From Oscheius tipulae (lineage: Eukaryota; Nematoda; Chromadorea; Rhabditida; Rhabditidae): DNA of 64,000 nt. The translations under genes were made by a program, and so were the position numbers. The number at the start of each line of letters is the position of its first letter. Position 1 is the first letter of the stretch. The notes below the pieces were generated by a model. It made no database searches. It was not told where the DNA came from and worked only from the letters and a program-made list of their open reading frames with translations. Positions 11,128-22,193 of the stretch are shown here, piece by piece. The DNA lies in contig JASJZH010000004.1 in the NCBI GenBank assembly GCA_037178975.1, positions 4,216,001-4,280,000 of the forward strand, given 5' to 3'.

Positions 11128-12103
11128 ATGAACAAGTGTCCCTCATTGCTGCGGTTACCGACACTCCATACAAAGATTTTTCAACAGTACGTCATTTTGG
11201 CTGTACAAAGAAGGCTAGTTATTCAACACACTAAGTAAGTAATATTCCTGTAGTCAAAAAGTTATGTTTCAGTTCATTCAGCGATGCAAGAATCGTAACT
11301 GTTCGGGAAAAGCAAGACGAAGCCCGGTTCAAGGTTCTGACCATTCCAAACACGCTGTCAATTTCTAGGTAGGCTTGCATTCACTTTTAAGAACAACAAC
11401 GTTGCAGAATACTGTCAACTCCTGCAATCGGTTTTTTGGTCATTCACGAGAACTTCACTGCAGCTTTTGTCCTTTTCCTCATTGCCGGTTTCACTGATAT
11501 GGTTAGTGTTTCGGTCAGCAATATTGTTTTTACTAGGCAGACGGCTTCATTGCCCGGAACGTCCCCGGACAAAAGACCCTTCTCGGTTCCGTTCTCGATC
11601 CCGTATCAGACAAATTGCTGATTAGTGTCATGTTCGTGACGATGTCGATGGTCTCACTCGTTCCAAGTACGTTGTTTCAATATAGTAGCCGATTTGTTTA
11701 GCACCGTTGACAGTTCTCGTAATATTACGCGATGCTCTTCTAATATCTGGAGGCTTTTACAAAAGATACAAAACATTGGAGCCACCGATCTCTTTGAAAC
11801 GGTAAACTATTAGCATCTAGTAACTGGATTATTTCAGTTTTTTCAACCCCGAAGTTTCTTCTATGCAAATTATTCCAACGCGTGTGAGCAAACTAAACAC
11901 GGCGCTTCAGCTAGCCGTGGTTGCATGCTCCCTCGCCCAGCCCGTCTTCAATCTTGGTGACGTGTATCAAGATTTTCTATGCATTTTGAGGTAAGTACTC
12001 ATCCTTGTTTGAAATCTGAACATGCTTTAGTGTGAGCACAGCGATCACGACTGTTTACTCCGGCCTTCAGTACGCCAGAGGTACTGCTTTTAGACGTGTC
12101 TAA
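11128..12103 (+). CDS. cardiolipin synthase (CDP-alcohol phosphatidyltransferase)
   Basis: Makes cardiolipin from phosphatidylglycerol and CDP-diacylglycerol in the mitochondrial inner membrane (family knowledge). The N-terminus ([18 protein letters not shown]) is basic and lacks acids, as for mitochondrial import. The core starts [20 protein letters not shown] and holds the CDP-alcohol motif DGFIAR...[10 protein letters not shown] with all expected aspartates. [17 protein letters not shown] matches the eukaryotic CRLS1 pattern, and hydrophobic helices follow to the end ([20 protein letters not shown]). Length, about 270 residues, is near that of metazoan enzymes. Six exons with 35-45 base introns. 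It lies 272 bases downstream of the GPCR on the same strand, further than usual for a nematode operon. Confidence 0.9.
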
Positions 12104-13046
12104 GCAAAGATTGATAACTTGGAGAAAAAATTAAACATATTGTTAAAGAGGTATACTAAGTCAGTATAAAGTCGTTACATGTTGGTTGGTTGCATTCATG
12201 TATCTTTGCTTGTGTCCGTCGGAAATACAGCTCCAATTACACCAGACTGGAAAAAGACAACGGGAATGTATATTGCAAGCGGGACGTAGTCAATGATTGG
12301 GCTTCCCCCAAATTTCATTCCCGTCCAAAGACAATTGTTGGGCTAGCAAGTGTTCCCGTCCATTGGATTTCAGAGCGTTTTCGGTTGACAGCGCAGCTTC
12401 CTTTCGGTAGCGCAAGTTATTCATATCCGGAGTGGGTTGTCTCCATCCAAAACGAAGCTAGTTATTGTTCAGCCTCCGCGAAAATAGGATTTGATGAATA
12501 AATTATGAGAGTATGGTAATTAGTTGAGTGACAAGGCTCGCTTCGATTGTTTTCTTCCTGTTCACTCCCTGGCGTCTTAATTGTGAAGAGACGTCCCTTT
12601 ATGAGCTTACTCAATCATTCAGACGGCTATGCGAGGACTCTATATTCTTTATCTCTTGACACCTAACATTTACCTATTTGCAGCATGAATGGCGTTCGCC
12701 TACCAGAGCCCGCTGAAAAGTCAAACGGCTTTACGTGTTTACACATTTACATTGAAAAAAGAGTTATTGGAAACGGCCATCTTGGAAAACAGCACGCCTC
12801 AAACTCACAGTAAGTTGTTTTTCGAGACAATTGAACCGGAAGACATCTCCGTCTCATTGTGGTCATTGATTTCTACTCTCGTCGAGATTTGCAGCTGTGG
12901 GCATTCTCTTGCCGTAATTAGCCCCTCCATTCTATACTCACCTTGCTACCTTTCCGTCACAATTGACATCCTCCCCTGCTTAGTATAGTTCCATCTCTAA
13001 TGAGTGCAAAAGCTTCGCGTCATCCTTATCAATAGACTTATCCATC
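12104..13046 (+). other. mostly non-coding; one possible short exon at 12685
   Basis: No family is recognised here. A 103-codon open frame at 12190-12501 has unremarkable composition and no partners. A more interesting short frame begins with an ATG just after an acceptor-like TTTGCAGC near 12685 (MNGVRLPEPAEKSNG...) and runs 40-odd codons to a sequence that is both a stop and a donor (CAGTAAGT at about 12809). It could be a first exon of the membrane-protein gene downstream, but no join in phase was found. Confidence 0.3.
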
Positions 13047-13978
13047 ATGTTCTCTCGACTAATGTCAGACTCATTACCGAAACATCCGGCTGTCTCTTGC
13101 TGTCTTGTTCTATTTGTGATTCTCGTGGGCGGAAGAAAGACTGATGAAGGCAATCAGATGACTGTCTGTTTTGACCAACAGCGTCTTCTTTCCCGAAAGT
13201 GTTCTCTCTTCGCACTCCAGTCTTAAATGAATTTCCCTCCGCAACCAACTTTCGCCCATTCTGTCCATCCATCACGCCAAGATTCAGATTCTCTTACCTT
13301 CCAAAGACCTTTTTGGTCCTCATTGGACTCCCCACAGTGGGGAGCAACAAACCAGCCATGTAATGGACTTCATTGACATGAGAAAACTCTCGGCAAACCT
13401 TGCGCGAGAGTCCCAAAATGCCGGAGAAAACAAGTACAAAGACGAAGGTAATTGGGCAAACGGCTTTGACTAGAGCCATTGAGCAATACTTTTCAGATTA
13501 TTCGGTGGTGGCTCTTTTTCCTATCGTGATGATCGGAGCCGTTCTATTCGTGATATGTGGAGCCTATAAGATCAAACGTTGTAAGTTGGAGAAGAAGCAG
13601 CTGGTAAGGCAACAAGGTTTTGTGAAACATGCATTTCAAGGCCAACTTATCCCTGTTTTATGACGTGTTCGAAGAAACCAAATGTGAACACAACAGCCTG
13701 AGTCAGGGTGGTTCGGAGATGGTGAGTCATTCCCATACGAGAAAAAAAAATCCGCTTAGGGTTGTAATAGACTACGAGCTGCTTTGATGATCCCTCCTCC
13801 TCGTACCTCGCCATTCTTTCAGCCACAGTCTGCAAAGAATAAGAAACCTAGATTTGAAGTGCCAATCAGCAGCAGCTCTGCAATTGATGAAAGTTATTCC
13901 ACTCTTCTCGTCAATCGAACATTTCAGATTGGGTATCAACTGCTCCTTTTTAACGGAGAGGCCACTCAAGCGGTCTGA
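13047..13978 (+). CDS. single-pass membrane protein, orphan (5' exons uncertain)
   Basis: The 3' two-thirds is well supported by splice phase. An extracellular stretch with DLFGPHWTPHSGEQQ and MRKLSANLARESQNAGENK leads through an intron (about 13449-13496) to the transmembrane segment VVALFPIVMIGAVLFVICG, followed by stop-transfer residues YKIKRCKLEKK. Two further 37-38 base introns give a cytoplasmic tail with MIPPPRTSPFFQPQSAKNKK and an end at NGEATQAV. A plausible signal-anchor exon is at 13047 (HPAVSCCLVLFVILVGG), but the join between it and the first secure exon was not resolved. A role as a small type I receptor or adhesion protein is inferred from topology only. The tail's proline-rich PPPRTSPF could bind SH3 or WW domains. 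Confidence 0.5.
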
Positions 13979-14014
13979 CGCTTATTACGGGATTACTATG
14001 GGGGAATAAAACTT

Positions 14015-15438
14015 TTATTTTTTGTTCAATAATACTGCGCACATCACTTCCAGTCCTCCAACGTTAACCATAGTGCTAGACAGCATTCGCCAGGCTGTCA
14101 GCTGACTCTTCATGACATTTTCTGAACGAGATTCATGAAATAAGTACAAAACTAACCAATGGTTCTCTTGTCCTTTGTCAAAATGACAGCCTTTCCTCCA
14201 GGAATAACTACTCGCTCCCATTCTTTTAGAAACTGGGGGTACAGAATTCGATTATCGGCAATCGATCCTATTTTTTTTCCAAACCTGATATTGTCGCAAT
14301 TAGCGAGAAAGGAACAGAAACTAACGGCATGTCTGTTACTATGGCGTTAAAGTAATCATTCGCGAATGAAAGAGAGGTCGCATCCATATTGACAAATTCT
14401 ATAGTAGACAGGCCGAAGTTGTCTTTGTTGTGATTGTAATTCTCGGCGCATCTTTCCAGTGCCTTCTCATGGTTATCGACTCCGGTCCAATGAGTTCCAG
14501 GGAAAGCCAACGCGCCTTCAATGGGGATCGACCCGCCTCCGCACAGTGGATCGAGCAACTTATCGTCTGAACTAGTTGACTACAAGCGGAAAGATGTCTA
14601 CTTGGTTCGGGCGATGCCAAAGCAACCATCGAATAACAAATAGAACTTCTGAGCGTCGTAGGACCGAAGGCGATCACGTTTCGTTTGTACAGCGATTCCT
14701 CATTGAGTGCGATCATAATGAGCATCTGAATTCGTATACAGGCTATACTAAACTACGAGCCTTGTCCTTTATAATGTTGAGGATAATTTCCATGTCGAAG
14801 TTCTTCATATCGGGTCGCCATCCGAAAATGTTGTTTAATTGAGCGCCAAAGACTCGAGCCGCATCCATCGATGAAAATTTGTGTGCTTCTTTCGCGCCGC
14901 CACGCTTGCAAGTAACCCTTAAAAGAATAAGTACAAACAAGTGAAAACAACCGAAATGAAGGAGATGTTTCTGTGACCGGCTGAACTGTTCCATTCTCGA
15001 CAAAACTTTTCATCACAGTCTGAATGCCACGCCATTCGGAGAGCATTAGAAAGAACAACCTTGATTTTCGAAATTCCTCCAGAAATACTTCTGTTGTCTT
15101 TGGCTCTCTGCCAACAATCCACAGCGTCCGCCCAATTCACTTTCACGACCTCTTCTCTAATCAAGTCCAGGGCATCTTCATTAGACAACGTGTCTAATCC
15201 TTCGACTGCAAACTCGTATAAAACGCCAAAAAGATTGTCGACAGCGCGAAGCTCACTGATCTGAACAAGCTCGTGAAATGGAGAACACGAGAGCCACCTC
15301 GAGCAGTCGTGTTTTATCAATGGAGAACCGAATATTGCCTCGGTTAGAGGCACATTTTACTCCTAAACGCGCTCTAACTTCGGCTGCTGCCACGTTCTCG
15401 AAGCCAGTGGCCACAGAGCCATAAATTGGGGTTTCCAT
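14015..15438 (-). CDS. THUMP-domain tRNA guanine-N2 methyltransferase (THUMPD3-like)
   Basis: Predicted S-adenosylmethionine-dependent tRNA N2-guanosine methyltransferase. The human relative THUMPD3 acts with TRMT112 at tRNA position 6 (established knowledge). The N-terminus (METPIYGSVATGFENVAAAE) matches the start of the THUMP-containing half, and GNIRFSIDKTRLLEV follows. The Rossmann methyltransferase domain holds motif DPLCGGGSIPIEGA (about 14,515-14,560), the GVDNHEKALERCAENYNH acidic loop and the catalytic-type IVTDMPFGKK region spanning a short intron near 14,280-14,340. The last exon ends VMCAVLLNKK. The start codon directly follows an acceptor-like TTATTCAG. The gene is 333 bases downstream of the MEP-1 stop on the same strand, so an operon is possible but not shown. 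Confidence 0.88.
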
Positions 15439-15771
15439 CTGAATAACCACTTCTAACTGGAAAGAGCGACGAGGTAGATAGTACGAATGCAGATGGACTT
15501 CGTGAAGATGACATCATAAGTGTTTATTGTGCCGTAAAACAGTAAGATAATTTAAATTCACATATTTAAAGTGACGATAGGTATCCCTACATCAAACTGG
15601 AAGAAGTCTACTACAATAAGACACCGTAGACAATTAGAAATACAGCTCGGAACAAAAATGGAAGTCATATAAAATAAATTAGAAACGAAAAAATGTGCCC
15701 GTATATTGAACCGCAGAAGTGTAGAAGATCGAAATGTGCACACGAAATGCTTCAAGTTGCCCGCAACTACA
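15439..15771. other. intergenic, no gene recognised
   Basis: AT-rich spacer of 333 bases between the MEP-1 stop and the THUMPD3-like start, both on the minus strand. It probably holds the MEP-1 3' UTR and the trans-splice acceptor region of the downstream gene. No other feature is seen. Confidence 0.5.
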
Positions 15772-18633
15772 TTAGTCATCCAATGTGATACAGTCCTCAG
15801 CCTTCTGAAAATCAGTTGTTTTGGTGTAAAATAAAGAGATGGACCTTCTCGTTATCACTCTTGGTATCTTTTTCCCCGTTTTTAGGATGGGTGGTGGAAA
15901 GATGAGTCTCGAGAAGATGATAGCTGCTACACTTGAACGAACACACGTCACATGAGTACATGATTTCAGCAGAACAGAGCTTGATTTGATGATCAGCAAC
16001 TAGATGTTGCAGCATGTTGAAGGCGTATTGCTACATGAAACTTTGCTAGGACGATAAAACCAAAGTATTACCTTAGAACAGAGCTTGCATCTTCCGCCGT
16101 CTTCTTTCTTTTGGGCTTTCTGCAACAAATCCGCCGTGACAAGTCCATGAGACATGACCAGATGACGTTCGAGACCCTCATATGTCCAGAAACGATCCCG
16201 ACAACGGCTGCACGCGAGCGGAGCTCCTTGGCTCATATCAGAAACAGCTTTTCCACGCATTTGCTTATGGTTCGCCTATAAGAGTGACTATAAAAGCTAA
16301 TAGAAAAGACAAACCTGAAGGTGAGAAAGATACTTCTCCTTGTCTTGTTGTTGAAGGTCACAAATTTCACAGGTGATTTGTGACTGAAGACTGGGAGATG
16401 AGCCAGAAGAAACAGTGGAGTTATTATTAGCGTTTCCACTACCAGACATCATGCTCATAATTTGCCTGGCAGCAGTCGGGTTGATCTAAACAACAGATTA
16501 TTTGATGCAGAAAAAAACGTACAGATCCAGGAGCAGCCCGTTTGAGAGCTGCTTGAGCAAGTTGCTGTTGAGCAGCTATGATAGCTCTTTGATTCAATCC
16601 CATGGTCAAGTTGCCCTTGTTGGCAGCAGCCACAGCAGCAGCAAGACTATTAGAGTTAGCCTGACTCGTTTTACCAGTGGCTTGCTTCTGGAGATGTTGT
16701 TGCATGGCTGAAAAGACAAATTATTGAGAAAACTCGAACAACAAACCGGCGATCAGAGCATTATTTCCTGCTTGCTGCATGTTTTTGTTGATCAGACTGC
16801 CAAGTTGGCGTTGAAGATGTTGCTGCTGTTGAGAACGAAGCAACTGCTGCTGCAGAAGAGCTGCATTGCTGATCGCGTTCCGGTTAGCGATTCCTCTTTG
16901 CATCTGTGCTTGACTGTTCTGCAGATGATTGGTCTTCTTCTAAAAATCAAAATTTTGTTTCAAATTTTATCAAAAAGAATACCTGCTGAACTTGTGCAGC
17001 TTGTTGCTGCTGCAAAATCGTTGGATCAATCGGCGGTCGTTCCCACAGCCAGCGGTTGATAGTCAAGAAGTCGTCTTGTCCCTAAAGCTCGTGTGGTAAA
17101 AGTAAATCAAGCACTGAGACCTTCGGTCCCATAACATAGCGGATTTTCGAGTACTCTTTCTTGCACATCTTCATATGCTGGTCACGCAGTCCTTTGAACT
17201 GGAAGTCCTCTTCGCAAATCAGACACGGATACTTGGCCTGCTGCTCATCCTTTGTGGCAACGACCAAGTGCGACTCCAGATAGTGGTTGATAAGACGCTG
17301 CTCGTTGGTGTCGTATTCGGGACACATGGCACACTGATATTTTCCGGCTGTGAAGTGGCTTTTTGATCGATGGTTTTGAAGGATCAGCCGCGATTCGGTT
17401 TGGAAACCGCAGACCTGGCAGTTAAGAATCGGGAGCTTGTAAACTTCGTTCTTCTTCTTAAGAGCTTCCCAGACAGGTCTCAGCTGAGCTGCAACCTAAG
17501 ATAAAGACTGTGAAACCATAAAGGAAAGTACTAACAGTCTTGTACGTTTCGATATTTTTAGGCATCTCCGGGAGATTTCTGGCGTGAACAATGTCGCAGT
17601 AAGTGGCTTCTTGAACAAGATCCTGTCCAATATCCAAAAGCAGTTTGGTCATATGAGGTGCCGGGTTATTAGCCTGGAAATAAACCGGATGACAATGTAT
17701 GAAAACAATTGTGCCTTCAACTGCTGCTTCTCCTTCTTCTCGACTTCACTCGGTTTGGGCCGTTCTTCTCCAAACATTTTTGTGATGACCTTCGACAAAG
17801 GAAACTCGGGATCATGTTCGATGAGCATGTCAACAACCTAAACGTATGTTGAGATTGAACTAAATGAAATGTTTACACTGCTCGGAGGGAAGGAAATCGT
17901 GTTTGGCAGGACCAATTTCTTGTCCAGAATGAGCTTCCTCACACTCAACGGTTCCTTCTGCACCTGCACATTGATAGCACCCAGCAGAGCATCCAGAATT
18001 TTCCGATCCACGTTTTTGTTGTTATTGATAGCCTAAAAACACTAAACGTGCACGTGAACAGCCTACATCTTGAACATAATCGTCTAGCTTGTCAAGAAGA
18101 GCCTCGGGACTATTCAGTTCGCCCTTCTTATCTTCTTTCTTTACCTGAAATGGAGTATGAGATCTATTAAAAGATAAAGAAAAATAACCTCAGCTACTTC
18201 CTCCTCTTCCACCTTAGCTTTTTTCGGTAGGGGCTCCCCAGCTTCTGATTCTTCGTCATCGTCCAATTCAATACATTCCACTGGAACTTCAGCTACTGCT
18301 ACAAAGTATGTTTCATGTTTCAGCTTCATTTGAGCCCGAACCTTGCGAGCCGTCGACCTTCCCGTTTTCATCGTGTTCTTCCTCTTTTTCATCGCTGTGG
18401 ACTCCATTACCTTGCGTTTCACAGTGACCGTTTTTGCCATTTTCCACTTCCATCACTTCGCAATCGGATCCCTCCTCATTATCGACGGGAGACACGGTCT
18501 CTTTTAGTTTCTGAAAGTTTGATATTGGAAAGGCTAGCTGTGAAAAAACCTTCGCCTGAATCGTCTCCTCGGACTGACTACAAGGATTTTCTTCTGCAAG
18601 CACAGGAGCTACTTCATCTGTAGTTGAGACCAT
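15772..18633 (-). CDS. mep-1: MEP-1-like multi-zinc-finger protein
   Basis: In C. elegans MEP-1 works with the Mi-2/LET-418 chromatin remodeller to repress germline genes in the soma and binds MOG helicases (established knowledge). The predicted protein has an acidic N-terminus, a conserved helical region (about 17,450-18,130), then C2H2 fingers: CQVCGFQTESRLILQNH, CAMC, CLICEEDFQF, later CEICDLQQQDKEKYL, CSRCRDRFWTYEGLERH, CKLC and CDVCSFKCSSYHLLETH. Between them lie the signature ERPPIDPTILQ and long glutamine/alanine-rich low-complexity exons (16,440-16,990). Two short SUMO-interaction-like patches occur, VECIELDDDEE near the N-terminus and EDCITLDD at the very end. Introns are short throughout and the start ATG is the first in frame. 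Identification rests on finger order and the PPIDPTIL segment. Confidence 0.85.
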
Positions 18634-18797
18634 CGCTGGCTCTCTGCTCCAGTGTTAGTGTCGGCTAAAAATGGATTTGACTGTCAAAAACAAGAAAACG
18701 AGCTAGAAAAGAGTTACTACCGCCAGAGCAATCAACAAGGAATGAAAAAAGGCTCTCAAAAAATCGATAACAGATCAAACGCTGCAATAAACTTTGG
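18634..18797. promoter_or_regulatory. presumed mep-1 upstream region
   Basis: Short stretch between the mep-1 start and the inverted-repeat element at 18798. It must contain at least the proximal promoter, but no individual site is convincing. Confidence 0.35.
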
Positions 18798-19187
18798 TAC
18801 TAGTTCGGCAGGCGGCCCCCCTTCGTTTGAATTTTTGGCGCGCTTTTACGAATTCGCCCAAAATAGGGTTTTCTGACGTAGCTCATTGATTTTCAGAGAT
18901 TCTAACTATGTTTGAATTTAAATTCAGCTTGTAAAAGAACCTCCAGAATGTGGAAATGATACTGAAATTTGAGAGCTTTACCGTTGTTGTTCCAACATAA
19001 GAATTATCCACTATCTCTGTAACTCTGCTATTTTCCATGCTCCAGGAGATTCTTTTGCACTGCACTGAATACAATAAACATAGTTAGAATCTCTGAAAAT
19101 GGATGAATTACGTCAGAAAACCCGATTTTGGGTGAATTCGTAAAAGCGCAAAAAACTCAAACGAAGGGGCCGCCTGCCGAACTAATA
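18798..19187. mobile_element. MITE-like element with about 110-base terminal inverted repeats
   Basis: The left arm (18798 to about 18910) and the right arm (about 19079 to 19187) are imperfect reverse complements. Both begin TAGTTCGGCAGGCGGCCCC and end at CTAACTATG. Matching blocks include TTTTACGAATTC, GGGTTTTCTGACGTA and TTTTCAGAGATTC. The bases flanking both ends read TA, which fits the target duplication of Tc1/mariner-type elements. The 170-base interior has no open frame. It is thus a non-autonomous element mobilised in trans. It sits about 165 bases upstream of the mep-1 start. The left arm carries TTTTTGGCGCGC, an E2F-like motif. Age cannot be judged, though the arms have diverged by several bases. 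Confidence 0.8.
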
Positions 19188-21081
19188 CTTAAACTTTTGC
19201 TCTTCTGCTTATCGGTATGGACCTGTGATATGTATCCAATTGTAGGTTTACATAGGCAGAAGTTGAGAAAACGTTTTTCAAAAACTAACAGGAAAGAGAA
19301 GAACGGAAAGGAAAAAGCTGCAATTGTGAAATGGAATTCAAAAAAATGTAATTGTGGAATTCAAAATAACCATTGACGGGATATCATATACCGTAATAAA
19401 TGTAATATACGCGCAAAAAACTCTTCTTCCTCAACAGAACTTTCAGAGGAATAGAATGCTAGGCACATTGAGGCTCTCGTAATTGAGACCTGCGAAGAAT
19501 CTCTGGAGTTCGAATGCGTGTGCATATAGAAAAATATGTGAGCCACGAATAATGTCAAACAGGTAGTTGATGTTCACCGAAAGAAGATAAACATGATCTA
19601 CATCAAATACAGAAGGTCTAGTGAGTTTTCTGGGAGCAATTTGATTTGTTTAGGTACGCAGCTAAATTGCAGCGAAATTGGGCATTTGATACTCAGTTGG
19701 AAACTGAGCACCGAACAGCGGTCATCGCAACTGTCGCTCGCGACAACGCGCGCGAAAAAAATGATGGAACTAACAGAAAGCTGTAGGAGTATCTTCCCAT
19801 TGGAAGACACCCTCGCCCGTCTTGGCCGGCCCCGATTTGCCCAAGATGTCTGCTTGTCGGTTCCAGATGACCAGCAGACTCATATGTACCCTGACCAAGT
19901 ACCGAGTTTCGTCTTCGTGAACTAATCAGGGAAAGACTAACACCAAAAGAATCAGTAGATCATGAGGAGAAAAATGATACACATATTGAACTGATAGCCA
20001 GAAACTGATATCCACGACAACTGGCAGAAGGGTTGGCGGTAAGTGGCGCGGCCGGCTGACCGCTGTGGGGGCAAATAGAATAAAAAGAGCGTATAGGCCA
20101 GCACAATCGATCGATAATACGCCAAGGTCCATTCGCAGTCGTCAATTCGCAATTTTCCACGGTTTTAGACAATTGAGTTGATGAGATAACGACCGTTTCT
20201 AAAAGAAACTCCATTCGAACCGAGTCAGTCTGGAATCTGTCTTCAAAACCTGGAGGATGTGGCTACTGAATAAAGGCTTTAGATCAGCGGGTGAGGTAAA
20301 AAGAACTACAATGTTATATATAACGAACGAAGGAGCATTGCCCCACGTAACGGTCGGATATAAACGCAGAACACTTGCTTTGTCCAGCCTCGTTCAGAGC
20401 AGCGAAAGGATAGATAGAGGCAGTTCTCTTACGAATGAAAGCTTTAGGTGAGTGGTGGTTGACCACTGAGCGATTCTTGGGAACCTTCTTGAATAAAGAA
20501 AAGAGTTTTGTACTCAAAGTGGCTTGGTTGTGACCAGCTATGTCTATGCATCGGCTGGAAAAGACCTGGCCAGCAGTGTTTGTTGCGAACAGGTAAAGGA
20601 TTTCAGTTTCGGGGAAGACAGAGTAGTTGCTGACGTGCAAATGTTATTTAGTTTTATCGATTGCGACATTTCCAGCCGGGACCAAATACATAAAAGAGCC
20701 GGGCGGAGCATAACATCAAGTGTGGAATAGGAAGTGAGAGAGGAGCGGTCAGTGAGGACAGCCCTGCTTGTATTATTGATCAAGGACGTCTAACTAGGTC
20801 ATCCTTCGTTATTCCACTCATTATTATCTAAGGGGAGTGACGAATCATACAAAATTCGAAAGTATTTGAATAGGAACGCTCTTGTCTTGAGAGCTCTAAT
20901 GTTCCACAGCAGTAATACGGATAAATGTTCTAGTTTTCTCATAGATGTAGTTCGGTTTGGGTGCAAGTGTACCCACGCAATTCACCTACTTCGGAAACTA
21001 TCCAAGTTTAGGCGAAACATCGTTACCTCGTTTCAACGCATCAATTACGTTTATCAATAACTCAATTGGAGGCAATAAGAA
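19188..21081. other. gene-poor region, no supported gene
   Basis: About 1.9 kb with only scattered short frames. The longest (20314-20640, minus, 108 codons) starts inside other overlapping frames and shows no motif or splice partners. A GC-rich patch lies at 19735-19760 and another at 20040-20070. A 20-base string at 20097-20116 recurs exactly at 61746-61765 (listed separately). Confidence 0.45.
20097..20116. repeat. 20-base motif shared exactly with 61746-61765
   Basis: The string GCCAGCACAATCGATCGATA occurs here and at 61746-61765 in the same orientation. It contains the palindrome ATCGATCGAT. Both sites are outside recognised coding exons. Flanking bases do not align beyond a loose TAT/GTAT similarity, so this is a short shared element rather than a duplicated block. 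Confidence 0.6.
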
Positions 21082-21922
21082 TTAGGAGTATGTAGGTGTG
21101 CTCGCAGCTGACTCGGACGCTCCATCCATAGGTTCACCGTCCTTATACTTGAGGATCAATTCGTGGGCTCGTCTCAGTGATTCTCGAAGATCAGCGATTT
21201 CCTTGTTGATTTCTTCTTGAGCTGCTTCAGCCATTTCCACAGTTCTCCTCAATATTTGTGGAACTAAAAAAGTTTTGGTACATTGTTTTTCAGCAAAAAA
21301 AAAAAACCCACTGTCATTTTTCATAGTTTTCAAATCGGGTTTTCGATTTTCTTCCAACTTGAGTGCTTTGTACATAGGAATTGTCGGTTCTTGAAAAACC
21401 TAAAACCATTGAGTGTTTTTGCTAAAAAAAAAAAAAATCTACAATTTCGTCGTAGAATTCTGCGACAACTTGTTGTTCACCATTTGGAAGGGAGAAAACA
21501 GGTTGAAATAACCTCAAATAATGAAAGGTTGTGACCTAAACTAACTAAAACATCAAGTGGAAGGGAAACTGAGCTGACAGATTTCTCATTGTTGTCCACA
21601 AAGAAGATACGAATCTGGATTTCGAACTCTCCCCAGCCAGTCTCAGAGACCTCGTACGGCGGATATTCGACAACTAAAAGAAAATGATTTGGTAATGAAT
21701 GAAAGACTGACCTCTATTACAGTTAGCGTAGCTTTCGTGAAGCTTGAACTGAACCTTACGAATCCATTTTGAGGGATCTTCCAGATTGTAAGGTCGTAAA
21801 AAGACAGTCCAGCGATGTGTATGATTGTCTTCGCCCTTTTTCGGCAATGCTTGCGCAGTATTTCCGACTATAATAGGTTTCACAAGCTTCGTTCCTTTCA
21901 CTCGTTCAACTATTTCAGCCAT
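21082..21922 (-). CDS. gfl-1: YEATS-domain protein, GAS41/YEATS4-like
   Basis: GAS41 reads acylated histone H3 and is a subunit of the NuA4/TIP60 and SRCAP complexes (established knowledge). The protein starts [20 protein letters not shown] and continues [20 protein letters not shown] and [15 protein letters not shown], matching the YEATS core. The next exon [20 protein letters not shown] has the invariant GWGEFEI. Then comes [11 protein letters not shown] joined to [14 protein letters not shown], as in GAS41. The C-terminus is a coiled coil ([20 protein letters not shown]) ending SAASTPTYS, matching the GAS41 helix. Introns contain long T tracts (for example near 21,290 and 21,425). The ATG at 21922 starts the only good frame. 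It is divergent from the ADA3-like gene, 271 bases away. Confidence 0.92.
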
Positions 21923-22193
21923 GATCACGATATTAATCTGAAAATACTTTGTAACAAAAAAGAATGCAGAAATAAAGTTGGAAGATAGAGAGTAAACGAA
22001 AGAGGAATTTGGTGTAGAACGAGAGAATTCAAATGTGCGAAAGGTGCGCTCCGGCGCCGTTTTGCCGCCCTTTAAACTCAAAGACGCGCCCTGTCTTACT
22101 ACAGCCTGGCACACGCTCTTACTCTTATGGATTTTCCCTTACAAATATCCCATAATTAGAAAACAAAGACTTTATTTAGCGGACTGTTGGGGA
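21923..22193. promoter_or_regulatory. shared promoter region of gfl-1 and the ADA3-like gene
   Basis: A 271-base gap separates the two divergent start codons. It contains a GC-rich patch (GGCGCCGTTTTGCCGCC near 22050-22070) unlike the AT-rich surroundings. Such a short gap is probably a bidirectional promoter; the exact elements are not identified. Confidence 0.5.

Noticed and set aside
12190-12501. 103-codon plus-strand open frame
   Set aside because: No motif, no signal peptide and no splice partners; composition resembles intergenic DNA.
19593-20132. Overlapping frames on both strands in the gene-poor region
   Set aside because: Several frames overlap on the same bases with no family resemblance; consistent with chance in GC-richer DNA.
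20314-20783. Minus-strand frames of about 80-108 codons
   Set aside because: Frames overlap each other, begin at non-ATG codons and could not be joined by plausible introns.
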